Shown here: one piece after another, positions 8,586 through 17,872 of the stretch
How the letters are laid out: every line of letters begins with the position of its first letter
Position numbering within the stretch: position 1 is the first letter of the stretch
Source: Acidithiobacillus sp. HP-2
Lineage (GTDB): Bacteria; Pseudomonadota; Gammaproteobacteria; Acidithiobacillales; Acidithiobacillaceae
DNA length: 64,000 bases
NCBI RefSeq assembly: GCF_015100155.1
Contig: NZ_JACKZA010000001.1
Span: forward strand, 186,001 to 250,000
Reading direction: 5' to 3'
Position numbers and translations under genes: made by a program
Notes under the pieces: model-generated
The model's database searches: none
What the model saw: the letters and a program-made list of their open reading frames with translations, nothing else
Told to the model about the DNA's origin: nothing

Positions 8586-8719
8586 TGACCCGGCTCCCCC
8601 TTCTTGCGCTTCAGGGTTTTGGGCGACTTTGAATTTTGCTTTTGATCCTGACTGACAGGACGCAAAGGTTGGACTGGTTGAGTGCCGGTTTCTACTGGAC
8701 GAAAAGGAATATCAGCCAT
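8564..8719 (-). CDS. Small Pro/Lys-rich protein (51 aa) downstream of motC
   Basis: The frame starts MADIPFRPVETGT, continues through a Pro/Gln stretch into a lysine-rich patch (KTLKRKKGE) and ends HQVDEFA. It starts 11 bases after the motC stop with GGAGCACCCAG before the ATG, so translation and operon membership are plausible. Its last 22 bases overlap the end of the convergent GGDEF gene. I do not recognise a family. It is probably disordered and basic, and could bind nucleic acid or an acidic partner. Being last in the fliA-motC transcript suggests a motility-linked role. Confidence 0.5.
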   Translation of the reverse strand: MADIPFRPVETGTQPVQPLRPVSQDQKQNSKSPKTLKRKKGEPGHQVDEFA

Positions 8720-8730
8720 CTGGGTGCTCC

Positions 8731-9474
8731 TTATTCCGCATAAAAACTTTGGAGTCGTCCTTCAATGAGTTTCGGATTTTCTCCTTCCGCAATGCTGACC
8801 AGGCCTTCAATAATCATTTCCCGCAAATAATTCTGCTGGTGAACAATACCCTTAAGCTTGCTGGAAACAGGCAAAAACAGCAAATTGGCAGAGCCTACCC
8901 CATATATCGTGGCAACAAAGGCAGTGGCAATACCTGCTCCCAACTTTGCAGGATCGGCAAGGTTTTCCATCACGTGTATCAAACCCAAAACTGCACCAAG
9001 GATACCTATGGTCGGTGAGTAGCCACCCGCTGACTCAAACACCCGCGCCGCCTGACGTTCAATCTCCGAGCGGGAATCCATGTCGACTTCAAGGGTAGCA
9101 CGGATTTTGGCAGGCTCTGAACCATCCACTAACATCTGCAGACCTTTGCGCATAAATGGATCAGTGACGCTTTCCAATAATCCTTCCAAAGCCAGCAAAC
9201 CATTTTTGCGCGCTGTATTACTCCATTCCAGAAGCTCTTGAATGATCGGCTGCGGATCTGTTTTGGGGGGCAAAATAATCCACGGCACCATTTTCAAAGA
9301 ACGTACAAAAACCGGAAGCCGATACTGCACCATCACCGCCCCCATGGTGCCTCCGATGACTATAATAAAAGCCGTAAGCTGCAAAATGGAGCCCAGCTTA
9401 CCGCCCTCCATAAATTGCCCTAAAAATATCCCGCCAAAGGCCACTACCAGACCTATTATTGTCAAAAAATCCAT
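8731..9474 (-). CDS. motC: Second MotA-type stator protein, MotC
   Basis: A 247-residue MotA/PomA-family membrane protein with helices near residues 4-18, 30-48, about 150-170 and 178-200. The conserved GGYSPTIGILGAVLGLIHVM carries the channel Pro. It is shorter than MotA (286 aa) and matches the MotC/PomA branch. Its presumed partner MotD lies about 48 kb away at 57499-58344; in Pseudomonas motC and motD are adjacent. The gene is immediately downstream of fliA. A second stator set typically adds torque at high load or on surfaces; which ion it uses cannot be told from sequence alone. Confidence 0.9.
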   Translation of the reverse strand: MDFLTIIGLVVAFGGIFLGQFMEGGKLGSILQLTAFIIVIGGTMGAVMVQYRLPVFVRSLKMVPWIILPPKTDPQPIIQELLEWSNTARKNGLLALEGLLESVTDPFMRKGLQMLVDGSEPAKIRATLEVDMDSRSEIERQAARVFESAGGYSPTIGILGAVLGLIHVMENLADPAKLGAGIATAFVATIYGVGSANLLFLPVSSKLKGIVHQQNYLREMIIEGLVSIAEGENPKLIEGRLQSFYAE

Positions 9475-9486
9475 GTAGCACCCATT

Positions 9487-10212
9487 TTACGGAGCATCAT
9501 TCCAATCACCCAGATTACTGCGCAAACGCAAAATGGCCTGACGCATAATCTGGCTAACCCGGGATTCTGTGACTTCAAGCACGATGCCGATTTCTTTCAG
9601 GGTCAACTCTTCCTGATAATACAGGGCTAATACCTGCTGCTCCCGCTCGGGAAGACTTTTTATACCACCTTGAAGATCTCGAGCGAATTCCGCCGAACCC
9701 AATATGGCTGTCATGTCAGGGGTTTTATCGCGCAAATAACGACCCGCAAAAACATCCTGATCCGCACTTAAATCTTCCAGATAAACAATTTGCCCACCCG
9801 TATCCTGCAAAGCAGATTGATAGGTTTTGAGATTCCATCCCAGCGCAGCGGCAACTTCCTCTTCTTCAGGAGCGCGACCCAATTGCTGTTCAAGGCGAGT
9901 AATGGCTTTGCGTATAGATTGCTCCTTGGCCCGCGCACGCCGGGGAAGCCAGTCCTGGTTACGTAGCTCATCCATAATACTGCCACGGATACGCAAACTG
10001 GCATAAGCTACAAAAGCCTCACCCGCACTGTTTTCCTGCCCGGAAAGAGCATCCATCAAACCAATCAATCCCGCCTGAACCAAATCTGCCAATTCAATAT
10101 TGGCCGGCAACCGCGCCCACACCCGCTGGGCAATACGCTGTACCAATGGTGCGAAACGGGCGACATCTGCACTCATTGCAACTGATGGATCAGCGGCCCG
10201 TCGAGCACTCAT
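9487..10212 (-). CDS. fliA: Flagellar sigma factor FliA (sigma-28)
   Basis: This 241-residue sigma factor directs RNA polymerase to late flagellar genes. Region 2 (LVQRIAQRVWARLPANIELA then DLVQAGLIGLMDAL), region 3 (MDELRNQDWLPRRARAKE) and the region 4 helix-turn-helix (LTLKEIGIVLEVTESRVSQI) are all intact. It ends the flhB-flhA-flhF-flhG-fliA string, as in Pseudomonas, and shares one base with flhG. It is antagonised by FlgM (55056-55400). Its likely targets in this window are the five TAAAGTTT-N12-GCCGTTAT-like sites. Confidence 0.97.
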   Translation of the reverse strand: MSARRAADPSVAMSADVARFAPLVQRIAQRVWARLPANIELADLVQAGLIGLMDALSGQENSAGEAFVAYASLRIRGSIMDELRNQDWLPRRARAKEQSIRKAITRLEQQLGRAPEEEEVAAALGWNLKTYQSALQDTGGQIVYLEDLSADQDVFAGRYLRDKTPDMTAILGSAEFARDLQGGIKSLPEREQQVLALYYQEELTLKEIGIVLEVTESRVSQIMRQAILRLRSNLGDWNDAP

Positions 10213-11114
10213 CAGATAGATATCTCGGGATTTTTCATCAGCAGACGCTCCATGAAAAAAGCCATATGCCCTGAAGTATTAAAGGCGTGCGGCCAACGTT
10301 CAACCGTCACAGCCAAATCTTGCAGCGCGCGCGAAACCGGGGCATCCGGATACATTTCCACAACCGCTTTCTGGGAACGAACCGCCGCACGCAGGGCAGG
10401 ATCCAGCGGAATACTGCCAATCTGTTCCAACGTCACATCCAGATATCCGTCGGCCACTTTAGCAATACGCTGGAACAAGGCATCCCCTTCTCTTTGATCC
10501 CTGACCATGTTGGGTAACACCTTGAAACGACGCACTCCATGATTACGACTGAGCACCTTGATTAACGCGTAGGCATCCGTAATGGAAGCGGGTTCGTTGG
10601 AAAGTACTACCAGAACTTCCTGTGCTGCCTGACTGAATGTCAGCACGTCGCCGGCAATACCTGCAGGCAGATCTATCAACAGATAATCCATATCCAGACT
10701 CAGATCACCAATACCCTGAATCAAATTGGCCTGAGACTGTGTATCCAGATTGGCCATCTGTGCCACTCCACTGGCAGCGGGCAGGATGCGGATATTCCAC
10801 GGGCCGGTAATGAGCACCTCTTGCATGCTTTTTTCGCCGGAAATCACATGCGACAGGTTATAGCGCGGACTCAGCCCCAGCAGCACATCGACATTGCCAA
10901 GACCAAGGTCCGCATCAAAAAGCAGGGGCTTGGCCCCCTGCTGCGCCAAAGCTACCGCCAGATTAACGGCTACATTGGTTTTGCCCACCCCACCCTTGCC
11001 ACTGGCAATGGCGATTACTTTAATTGGTTTTCTTGCCCGCATTCGGCGTAGCCCTTCTGCTTGATCCAACCTGTTTTCGTCCTGAACCAATATATTCAAC
11101 CCGGATTTATTCAT
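10212..11114 (-). CDS. flhG: Flagellar number regulator FlhG (FleN), MinD/ParA ATPase
   Basis: A 300-residue MinD-like ATPase with a deviant Walker A (SGKGGVGKTNVAVNLAVAL), the switch DADLGLGNVDVLLG and the YLLIDLPAG strand. A short N-terminal segment (QAEGLRRMR) matches the DQAxGLR activation helix that stimulates FlhF GTPase. A C-terminal amphipathic helix (FFMERLL) would attach it to membrane. In polar flagellates FlhG limits flagellar number and restrains FleQ. It overlaps flhF by four bases, so the pair is translationally coupled. Confidence 0.96.
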   Translation of the reverse strand: MNKSGLNILVQDENRLDQAEGLRRMRARKPIKVIAIASGKGGVGKTNVAVNLAVALAQQGAKPLLFDADLGLGNVDVLLGLSPRYNLSHVISGEKSMQEVLITGPWNIRILPAASGVAQMANLDTQSQANLIQGIGDLSLDMDYLLIDLPAGIAGDVLTFSQAAQEVLVVLSNEPASITDAYALIKVLSRNHGVRRFKVLPNMVRDQREGDALFQRIAKVADGYLDVTLEQIGSIPLDPALRAAVRSQKAVVEMYPDAPVSRALQDLAVTVERWPHAFNTSGHMAFFMERLLMKNPEISI

Positions 11115-12298
11115 AACTGGCCGCCATGGTAACGGCTCCCCGGATCATCTGCCAGTTTATCCTTATGGAGCACGCTATTCATCTTGAGCAAGTTCATTAT
11201 TTGCTCCCACGGCGCCTCATGCATATCTTCCGGGACTTTCTGGCCATCACTATACCAGGCAACGGGCAGATGCTGTGCGGCAAGCCATTCCAGCACTGCC
11301 GCAAAGGCTGGAGTTTCATCCACCTTGGAAATAATGGCTCCACTGAGAGGAATATCCGTATAAGGTTGCAGGACAGTAGCCAGATTTCGACCACTAAGAC
11401 TGGCAGGAATCAGCAGAAATCTTTGCGCATCAGCGCCCAGTGCCGCAAACCACTGGAGTTGTTCATTCAAGCGGGGATCCCTGGGTCCCATGCCGATGGT
11501 ATCTATAAATATCCATGAACGGTCACGATGTTTTTCCAGGGATTTCAACAAATCCTCAGGGCCTTTGATCACATCCAGAGGAACACCGAGAATACGCGCA
11601 TAAATATCGAGCTGTTCAACACCGGCGATCCGATAAGTATCAGTAGTCAGAAGTGCTACCGAGTGAGGACCATGCCGGAGAACCTGAGCAGCAGCCAACT
11701 TGGCGACGCTGGTAGTTTTACCCGAACCCGTTGGCCCCATCAAAACAAACAATCCTGGTTTTTCCAAAGATACCTGGCTAATCCCGACCTTTTCCTGGAG
11801 AGTATTGAGCAATAACTGCTCCCACTCCCGGGATTGTTCCTGCTCCAGAAACTCAGTAATCCACGCTTCGCAAAAGCCCATCTCCGTCAATGCCTCCTGA
11901 GCGGATTGCTGCACGAGTTGCGGCCCCCAACGTCTTTCCACCAGCTGTTTGAGGGCTTGCAGTTCATCACGCAATGGTGCGGAGACCAGTGGATGAGACA
12001 TGTTACGTGGCGAGGCAGTTGTCGAAGATTGTAGCGCTGCTATTGCGGCCCCTTGCGCCGGTAGCTGTGCTGACTGGAATGCTTCTGTTTTTTCCGGATG
12101 GGTACGCAAAGGCTCTGGCCAGGCCGGGATAGATTGGGTTTCATTCCATTGTTTTTCATCAAAATCAATGGCAGCTACTATTTCCACTTCACCGTCAGAC
12201 TCCCGATTGGAGAGAATCACTGCATCAGGACCCAGAGTGCCCCGAATCTGCTGGAGAACTTCCCGGGTGTTGGCACCACTAAATCGTTTGATTTTCAT
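11111..12298 (-). CDS. flhF: Polar flagellar placement GTPase FlhF
   Basis: A 395-residue SRP-type GTPase that marks the pole for flagellar assembly. It has the basic N-terminal B region beginning MKIKRFSGANTREVLQQIR, a helical N domain (about 115-180), and the G domain with P-loop GPTGSGKTTSVAKLA, DTYRIAGVEQLDIYA, DTIGM and SKVDE. It sits between flhA and flhG as in other polar flagellates. AGGAG precedes the ATG. The short gap to flhA carries GGTGCCTGA twice (12322-12330 and 12342-12350, minus strand). Confidence 0.96.
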   Translation of the reverse strand: MKIKRFSGANTREVLQQIRGTLGPDAVILSNRESDGEVEIVAAIDFDEKQWNETQSIPAWPEPLRTHPEKTEAFQSAQLPAQGAAIAALQSSTTASPRNMSHPLVSAPLRDELQALKQLVERRWGPQLVQQSAQEALTEMGFCEAWITEFLEQEQSREWEQLLLNTLQEKVGISQVSLEKPGLFVLMGPTGSGKTTSVAKLAAAQVLRHGPHSVALLTTDTYRIAGVEQLDIYARILGVPLDVIKGPEDLLKSLEKHRDRSWIFIDTIGMGPRDPRLNEQLQWFAALGADAQRFLLIPASLSGRNLATVLQPYTDIPLSGAIISKVDETPAFAAVLEWLAAQHLPVAWYSDGQKVPEDMHEAPWEQIMNLLKMNSVLHKDKLADDPGSRYHGGQL

Positions 12299-12341
12299 AA
12301 AAACTGTCTCCTGTTAGACGTTCAGGCACCATTCTGAAAAA

Positions 12342-14396
12342 TCAGGCACCCAGGGTAGCCACCACCCTGATTTTTTTACTTTCGGGTATTTCCGCATAAG
12401 AAAGAACCCGCATCCGGGGGGCACTCCGCGCCAGAAAACGTGCCAAAAACGTGCGCATGGGGGCCATGGCCAACAATACCGGCTGCATACCCCCTGCCTC
12501 CATTTGCTGCATCAAGTCCCCTGCCTTTTCCAGTACGCGTTGAGCCAAACCCGGCTCCAAAGCTTCGCCGTTACTATTGCGCAGACTCTCTTGCAATAAG
12601 TGTTCCAACTGCCCGTCCAGCACGGCAACAGGTAGTTCGGACTGCCCGGGAAACAGCCCCTGAACAATGTAGGGACCCAGAGCTGTGCGCACGGCTGCCG
12701 TCAATTCGTCAACATCCTGGCTTTGGGGTGCATGCTCCGCCAAAATTTCGACAATGGTGCGCATATCGCGAATCGGGACGCCCTCATTCAGGAGGTTCTG
12801 CAAGACTTTTTTCAGCTTGTCCGGGGAAAGCATTTTTGGAATGACATCTTCCACCAGTTTGGGAGAACGACTGGCCAAATGAGAAAGCAAGCCTTCCACT
12901 TCTTCCCGACCCAACAAGTCCGCACCATGGCTTTGGAGAATCTGGTGCAACTGGGTGGCAATCACGGTAGCCGGGTCCACCACGGTATAACCCAAAGCCA
13001 CGCTTTTATCGCGCTCTTCCTTATCAATCCAAACGGCGGGTAATCCAAAAGAGGGATCGGTGGTCGGGGTGCCCGCGATTTTTCCGAGAACATTTCCGGG
13101 ATCAATCGCCAGCAGCAAATCCGGAAATACCTCCCCGCCCCCCACCTCCACGCCTTTCACGTTAATACGATAAGCCGTTGGTCTTAATTCCAGATTATCC
13201 CGAACATGGACTGCCGGTACCAGAAATCCAAAATCCTGGGCAAATTTTTTGCGAACGCCACGAATTCGAGCCAGTAATTCTCCCCCCTGGCCTTTGTCCA
13301 CCAGTGGAATCAAACGATACCCTACTTCAAGTCCCAAAGGATCCAATGGCTCCACACTCGCCCAGGTCACCTCCTCCGGCTCTACACCACCAACAGGGGG
13401 TTCGACAACTTTTTCCGGTGCCTTACCCTGTTTGCCATACCAGACGACTGCGCCCAACAATGCCGCCGCACCGAGGAAAGGCAAATGGGGCATTCCTGGA
13501 ATCAGACCCAGTATGGCCAAAATAACAGCCACGATAGTCATCACCTCTCTATTTTGAAATACCTGGCCGATCAGTTGTTTGCCCAAATCCTGACCGGTAT
13601 TGACGGTGCTGACCACAATACCGGCCGCTATGGAGATGACCAAAGCCGGAATCTGTGCGACCAGTGCATCACCAATACTCAACAAGGTATAATCGTGCGC
13701 GGCTGTACTTAAACTCAGGCCATGCTGCCAGATGCCAATAATCAGACCACCAATCAAATTGATAAACAAAATCAAAATTGCCGCTACTGCATCACCCCGC
13801 ACAAATTTGCTGGCACCATCCATCGATCCGAAAAAGTCGGCTTCCTGAGCAATTTCACTGCGCCGTCGATGGGCTTCTTCCTGATCGATAATTCCCGCAT
13901 TTAAATCGGCATCAATGGCCATTTGTTTGCCGGGCATGGCATCCAGGGTAAAACGGGCACTGACTTCGGCAATACGACCAGCCCCTTTGGTGATCACCAC
14001 AAAATTGATGATCACCAGAATGGCGAAAACAATAATGCCAACGACGTAATCTCCACCCACCACAAACTGACCGAAAGATTCAATCACCTGCCCCGCTGCG
14101 CCCGGACCATTCTGTCCATGCAGGAGAATAATACGAGCAGCAGCCACGTTCAGGGACAAGCGCAGCAGGGTCGTCAGCAGCAAGGCTGTAGGAAAGGCTG
14201 CAAATTCGAGGGGCCGCTTCATGTACAGGCTGACCAGCAAAATAATCAACCCCAGGGTAATATTGAACGTAAACAGAATATCCAGCAGAAAAGTGGGTAG
14301 CGGGATAATCAGCATGGCCAGTACCATAATCACCAGTATGGGCGCGGCCAGAGTATGCCAGTTGAGTTTTTGTATGAGACGGCTGATAAAGTTCAT
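12342..14396 (-). CDS. flhA: Flagellar export gate protein FlhA
   Basis: A 684-residue component of the type III export gate. The N-terminal half has about eight membrane helices with the FHIPEP-region signature (VVITKGAGRIAEVSARFTLD then AMPGKQMAIDADLNAG) and the EAHRRR motif. The C-terminal half is the cytosolic nonamer-ring domain that docks chaperone-substrate complexes. The length is normal. It starts 3 bases after the flhB stop and should be co-translated with it. Confidence 0.97.
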   Translation of the reverse strand: MNFISRLIQKLNWHTLAAPILVIMVLAMLIIPLPTFLLDILFTFNITLGLIILLVSLYMKRPLEFAAFPTALLLTTLLRLSLNVAAARIILLHGQNGPGAAGQVIESFGQFVVGGDYVVGIIVFAILVIINFVVITKGAGRIAEVSARFTLDAMPGKQMAIDADLNAGIIDQEEAHRRRSEIAQEADFFGSMDGASKFVRGDAVAAILILFINLIGGLIIGIWQHGLSLSTAAHDYTLLSIGDALVAQIPALVISIAAGIVVSTVNTGQDLGKQLIGQVFQNREVMTIVAVILAILGLIPGMPHLPFLGAAALLGAVVWYGKQGKAPEKVVEPPVGGVEPEEVTWASVEPLDPLGLEVGYRLIPLVDKGQGGELLARIRGVRKKFAQDFGFLVPAVHVRDNLELRPTAYRINVKGVEVGGGEVFPDLLLAIDPGNVLGKIAGTPTTDPSFGLPAVWIDKEERDKSVALGYTVVDPATVIATQLHQILQSHGADLLGREEVEGLLSHLASRSPKLVEDVIPKMLSPDKLKKVLQNLLNEGVPIRDMRTIVEILAEHAPQSQDVDELTAAVRTALGPYIVQGLFPGQSELPVAVLDGQLEHLLQESLRNSNGEALEPGLAQRVLEKAGDLMQQMEAGGMQPVLLAMAPMRTFLARFLARSAPRMRVLSYAEIPESKKIRVVATLGA

Positions 14397-14399
14397 CGA

Positions 14400-15527
14400 T
14401 TAATCCCGTTTATCCAGTTCTGCAGGAACTGACCAGGTATCCGGCAATGGCGGATACTGCTGCGGAGCAGCAACCCGTAATTGATATAAATAGGCGAGAA
14501 GTTCTGCCACTGCCCGATACAAGCTCACAGGAATTTCCTGCTCCAGTTCGACATGATGAAACAGGGCGCGAGCCAAAGGTGGCGCTTCGACAATAGGAAT
14601 GTGGTGTTCAGCTGCAATTTCACGAATTTTTATGGCAACCAGATCGGCACCTTTGGCGAGTAACATGGGTGCACGTTGTTCCCCTTCTTTATAACGCAGG
14701 GCAACGGCATAGTGAGTTGGGTTGGTCACAATGACATCGGCTTTAGGAATGGCTGCCATCATTCGCCGGCGCGCCATTTCCCGCTGCATGGCGCGCACTT
14801 TGGATTTGATTTCAGGATTACCATCCGACTCTTTCATTTCATCCTTGATTTCCTGACGGGACATTTTCAACTTCTGATTCAGGGTCCAGATCTGGAAAGG
14901 GACGTCAAAAAGCACGATCAACAGTGTGGTGGCGGAGAGGGTCAAAAAAACCAGTCCGCTCATTCGCATCAGATGTAAAAGCGCATGATCGGGGGTTTCC
15001 GCTACCAGCCCGAACAGGGCATGACGCTGCGCCCAAAGCAGGGTCACCCCGAAGCCGCCAATCACCAGGGTTTTCAAAACCGCTTTAACCAGTTCCAGAG
15101 CACCATGTTTGGAGATGATTTTCTGGGCACCACTGATTGGGTCCAGCCTGGTAAAATCCGGTATTAAGGATTGGGTACTGAAAACCCAACCTCCGACCAT
15201 CAGTCCCGCCGCCATAACCGCTACCAGCAAAATCAGGAAATAAGGCAAGGTCATCCAGGTAGCCATCATTAACATACGTGCAAAATGTCTGAGTAACTCA
15301 CCGTTATCCGTCATTTCGGGAGTAGACAAATGCAGACCGGCATACAAAAAAGCAGAAAGATTTTGATAAATATGGTCCCCAAACACATAAAACAAACTCG
15401 CTGAAACCAGTAACAGCGCGCTGGTAGAAAGCTCCCGGGAGCGCGCTACCTGCCCTTTTTTGCGGGCGTCCTCCTGACGTTTCGGCGTCGCCGCTTCAGT
15501 GCGTTCCTGCGCGTTTTCTTCCGCCAT
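14400..15527 (-). CDS. flhB: Flagellar export switch protein FlhB
   Basis: A 375-residue export-gate protein with four membrane helices and a cytosolic C-terminal domain that autocleaves at NPTH; the site reads VTNPTHYAVAL here. Cleavage switches export from hook to filament substrates under FliK control. The N-terminus has the typical ERTEAATPKRQEDARKKGQV. It lies between fliR and flhA, as in most proteobacteria. Confidence 0.97.
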   Translation of the reverse strand: MAEENAQERTEAATPKRQEDARKKGQVARSRELSTSALLLVSASLFYVFGDHIYQNLSAFLYAGLHLSTPEMTDNGELLRHFARMLMMATWMTLPYFLILLVAVMAAGLMVGGWVFSTQSLIPDFTRLDPISGAQKIISKHGALELVKAVLKTLVIGGFGVTLLWAQRHALFGLVAETPDHALLHLMRMSGLVFLTLSATTLLIVLFDVPFQIWTLNQKLKMSRQEIKDEMKESDGNPEIKSKVRAMQREMARRRMMAAIPKADVIVTNPTHYAVALRYKEGEQRAPMLLAKGADLVAIKIREIAAEHHIPIVEAPPLARALFHHVELEQEIPVSLYRAVAELLAYLYQLRVAAPQQYPPLPDTWSVPAELDKRD

Positions 15528-15561
15528 CAGACGTCCTCCCCCCTGCTCTGTGACCGAAACG

Positions 15562-16353
15562 TCATGGCTGTGCCGCCGTCAACATGGCTTTTCCGGCAAA
15601 AGTCATGGACATGCTCAACAAATGTTCGACCAGCATTTGCATGGCGGGCATGAATATATAAATGGCCAGCAGTCCAAGTCCCAGCAATAGCGGAAAGCCA
15701 ATCACGAAGATGTTCAGTTGGGGGGCCAGCTTTCCCAATATCCCCAAGGCAATATTGACCAGTATTAATGTACCCAATACCGGCGTGGAAATGGCCAGGC
15801 CCAAAGAAAATATCACGGCCCCTTCGCTGACCAGCAAATGCCAGGTTGAGGGGTTCAGGCTGAGGCTGGCGCTGACCGGCAACAAGGTAAAGCTGCGCAT
15901 CAAGGTCGCGAGTACCAGCAATTGTCCATTCATCCCCATGAAAAGCAGCAGTACCAGCAAATTCAGAAAATTTGACAAGGTCGGGACCTGCACACCGGTA
16001 ACAGGGTCGAAAAAGCTGCTGAACCCCAGGCCCATCTGCAAACTGATCACCGAACCCGAGAACTGGATCACACTGAAAATCAGGGTAATGGCAAAACCCA
16101 GTCCAAAACCGATCAACAATTGCTGAATCAGGAGAACCACCCCTTCGCCGCTCAGGAAATGCACCGCAGGCATGGCGGGCAAGGCCGGGGCAATAGCCAC
16201 GCTGATCAGCAGCGCCAAGCCTACCCGAACCTGAACCGGTACTTGGGTCGCACTGAATACCGGCGCTGTGGACAGCAGGGCCAGCACCCGTACGAAAGGC
16301 CAGAAGACCAGACCGATCCAGTGCTCTAACTGCAGACTGGTAAAGTGAATCAT
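15562..16353 (-). CDS. fliR: Flagellar export gate protein FliR
   Basis: A 263-residue, very hydrophobic protein with six predicted membrane segments, a core of the FliPQR export channel. Typical features are the N-terminal WPFVRVLALLSTAPVFS and the central GLGFAITLIFSVIQFSGSVI. It overlaps fliQ by four bases. A longer frame-shifted ORF on the same strand is only its shadow, having no hydrophobic pattern of the family. Confidence 0.95.
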   Translation of the reverse strand: MIHFTSLQLEHWIGLVFWPFVRVLALLSTAPVFSATQVPVQVRVGLALLISVAIAPALPAMPAVHFLSGEGVVLLIQQLLIGFGLGFAITLIFSVIQFSGSVISLQMGLGFSSFFDPVTGVQVPTLSNFLNLLVLLLFMGMNGQLLVLATLMRSFTLLPVSASLSLNPSTWHLLVSEGAVIFSLGLAISTPVLGTLILVNIALGILGKLAPQLNIFVIGFPLLLGLGLLAIYIFMPAMQMLVEHLLSMSMTFAGKAMLTAAQP

Positions 16354-16622
16354 TGATCAATGAGATGAGGAATATTATGAAAAAGCTGGATGGTATAATC
16401 CATCATCAAATGCAACATCCAGGGTCCGAGAATAACCATGACCAAGCCCATGGCAATCACCTTGGGCACAAAACTCAGGGTCATTTCGTTGATTTGCGTA
16501 GCCGCCTGGAAAATGCTGACCAGCACCCCGACCACCAGAGCAATACCCAAGAGCGGAGCAGAAAGCAGGAGCGTCGTCCAGATGGCACGTTGCCCCACAT
16601 CAATAATACTTTCAGGAGTCAT
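16350..16622 (-). CDS. fliQ: Flagellar export gate protein FliQ
   Basis: A 90-residue protein with two membrane helices (LLLSAPLLGIALVVGVLVSI and KVIAMGLVMVILGPWMLHLM) and the linking FQAATQINEMTLSFVPK motif that is nearly invariant in the family. It is part of the FliPQR channel in the MS ring. It lies between fliP and fliR. Confidence 0.96.
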   Translation of the reverse strand: MTPESIIDVGQRAIWTTLLLSAPLLGIALVVGVLVSIFQAATQINEMTLSFVPKVIAMGLVMVILGPWMLHLMMDYTIQLFHNIPHLIDQ

Positions 16623-16634
16623 AATAGATTCTCC

Positions 16635-17429
16635 TCAATGTACAAAACTTTGTACCAGCGAGCCGATCACCAGATCCCAGCCATTGACCAGCACAAAAAG
16701 CATCAGTTTAAAAGGAAAAGAGATGGTGACGGGTGACAACATCATCATGCCCATGGACATCAGCACTGCTGCCACGACCAGATCAATGATGACAAAAGGA
16801 ATAAAAATCAGAAAACCGATCTGAAACCCGGTTTTCAGTTCGGAAGTCACAAAAGCTGGAACAAGCAAAGTGATGGGCGTATCGGCAGGGGCCTGCAACT
16901 GCTTGTGTCCGGATAATTTGACAAAAAGTGCCAGGTCGTCGGGTCGGGTCTGGGAAAGCATAAAAGTCCGCAGGGGTCCTTCGGCACGAGACATGGCCTC
17001 AGTGAGATTAATCTGGTTTTTGCTTAATGGCTGCAGGGCCTGGGTATTAAGCTGCTGAAAAACCGGCGCCATCACAAAAAACGTCAAAAAAAGGGAAAGC
17101 CCGACAATAATTTGACTCGGAGGCATCTGGGTAGAACCAAGAGCTTGTTTGAGCAGGGATAACACAATGATGATGCGGGTAAATGCGGTCATCATCAGTA
17201 ACATGGCTGGCAGGAAAACCAGCACGGTCATGAAAATCAGGGTTTGGATGCTGAGGCTGTACTCGGTAGCGCCCCCAGCCTGTGGCGTTGCGGTCAGGGC
17301 CGGGAGCCCTCCTGCCAGCGCAATCCCCGGCAGGAAAAAAACCATCAGTCCGGTGAAGAATCTCCTGAAGGTGGATGTTGATCGCCGGTTTTTACATTTC
17401 CCTTGGGGGCTGGGGTGTTTGGGCTCCAT
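16635..17429 (-). CDS. fliP: Flagellar export gate protein FliP
   Basis: The core of the export channel; FliP is made with a cleaved signal. Family motifs are LLMMTAFTRIIIVLSLLKQA, LGSTQMPPSQIIVGLSLFLT and the C-terminal FVIIDLVVAAVLMSMGMMML. With the start at 17429 the protein has 264 residues, and residues 22-40 (RRFFTGLMVFFLPGIALA) make a plausible signal peptide, but the frame then overlaps fliO by 85 bases. An ATG at 17345 overlaps the fliO stop (TGATG) but leaves too short a signal. I prefer the longer start. Confidence 0.93.
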   Translation of the reverse strand: MEPKHPSPQGKCKNRRSTSTFRRFFTGLMVFFLPGIALAGGLPALTATPQAGGATEYSLSIQTLIFMTVLVFLPAMLLMMTAFTRIIIVLSLLKQALGSTQMPPSQIIVGLSLFLTFFVMAPVFQQLNTQALQPLSKNQINLTEAMSRAEGPLRTFMLSQTRPDDLALFVKLSGHKQLQAPADTPITLLVPAFVTSELKTGFQIGFLIFIPFVIIDLVVAAVLMSMGMMMLSPVTISFPFKLMLFVLVNGWDLVIGSLVQSFVH

Positions 17430-17872
17430 GTTCCTTGCTTGCGCCTCTCCATCGCAGTACGTAACCAGCTGGCAAAAGCCGTTGCTGAATTACTGGTCGT
17501 ATCCGGCAGCGCTGTCTCCAGGGTATGCAACAGATGAATGCCTGTTGGTGTTACCCCGAGTAGCAATTGCTGCTCTCCGACCTGTACTAGCAAAAGACGT
17601 TCCCGCGTCCCCAAAGGCAGTGATGTCACTACTTTGAGCCCGGCAACCGGGTTATTCATTGCCCCCGGCTGGAAATGTTTGAGCATCCAGATCACCACAA
17701 AAAATATAGCCAATACAAACAACAAAGCTGCAAACAACTGCAATATGGACATCCATGAAAAGGGGCTGCCCGTGTCCATCACGGCGGGAGTACCTGCTTG
17801 GGCCAAGGGACTGAACCCGGACAATACCCAGAAGATCAGCCAAAATTTTGGCGTTTCAAAAAGGTGTTTCAT
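17345..17872 (-). CDS. fliO: Flagellar protein FliO
   Basis: A 175-residue bitopic protein that helps assemble the FliP ring. It has a cleavable-looking N-terminal hydrophobic stretch (FWLIFWVLSGFSPLAQA), a second helix (LQLFAALLFVLAIFFVVIWM) and the cytosolic FliO domain (VVTSLPLGTRERLLLVQVGE then QLLLGVTPTGI). It overlaps fliN by four bases upstream and fliP downstream. Confidence 0.92.
   Translation of the reverse strand: MKHLFETPKFWLIFWVLSGFSPLAQAGTPAVMDTGSPFSWMSILQLFAALLFVLAIFFVVIWMLKHFQPGAMNNPVAGLKVVTSLPLGTRERLLLVQVGEQQLLLGVTPTGIHLLHTLETALPDTTSNSATAFASWLRTAMERRKQGTWSPNTPAPKGNVKTGDQHPPSGDSSPD

Noticed and set aside
12322-12350. GGTGCCTGA direct repeat between flhA and flhF
   Set aside because: Only two copies, one covering the flhA stop codon; probably chance.
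15527-16360. 277-codon minus-strand frame overlapping fliR
   Set aside because: Shifted frame of fliR; its translation is Gly/Arg-rich without membrane segments.
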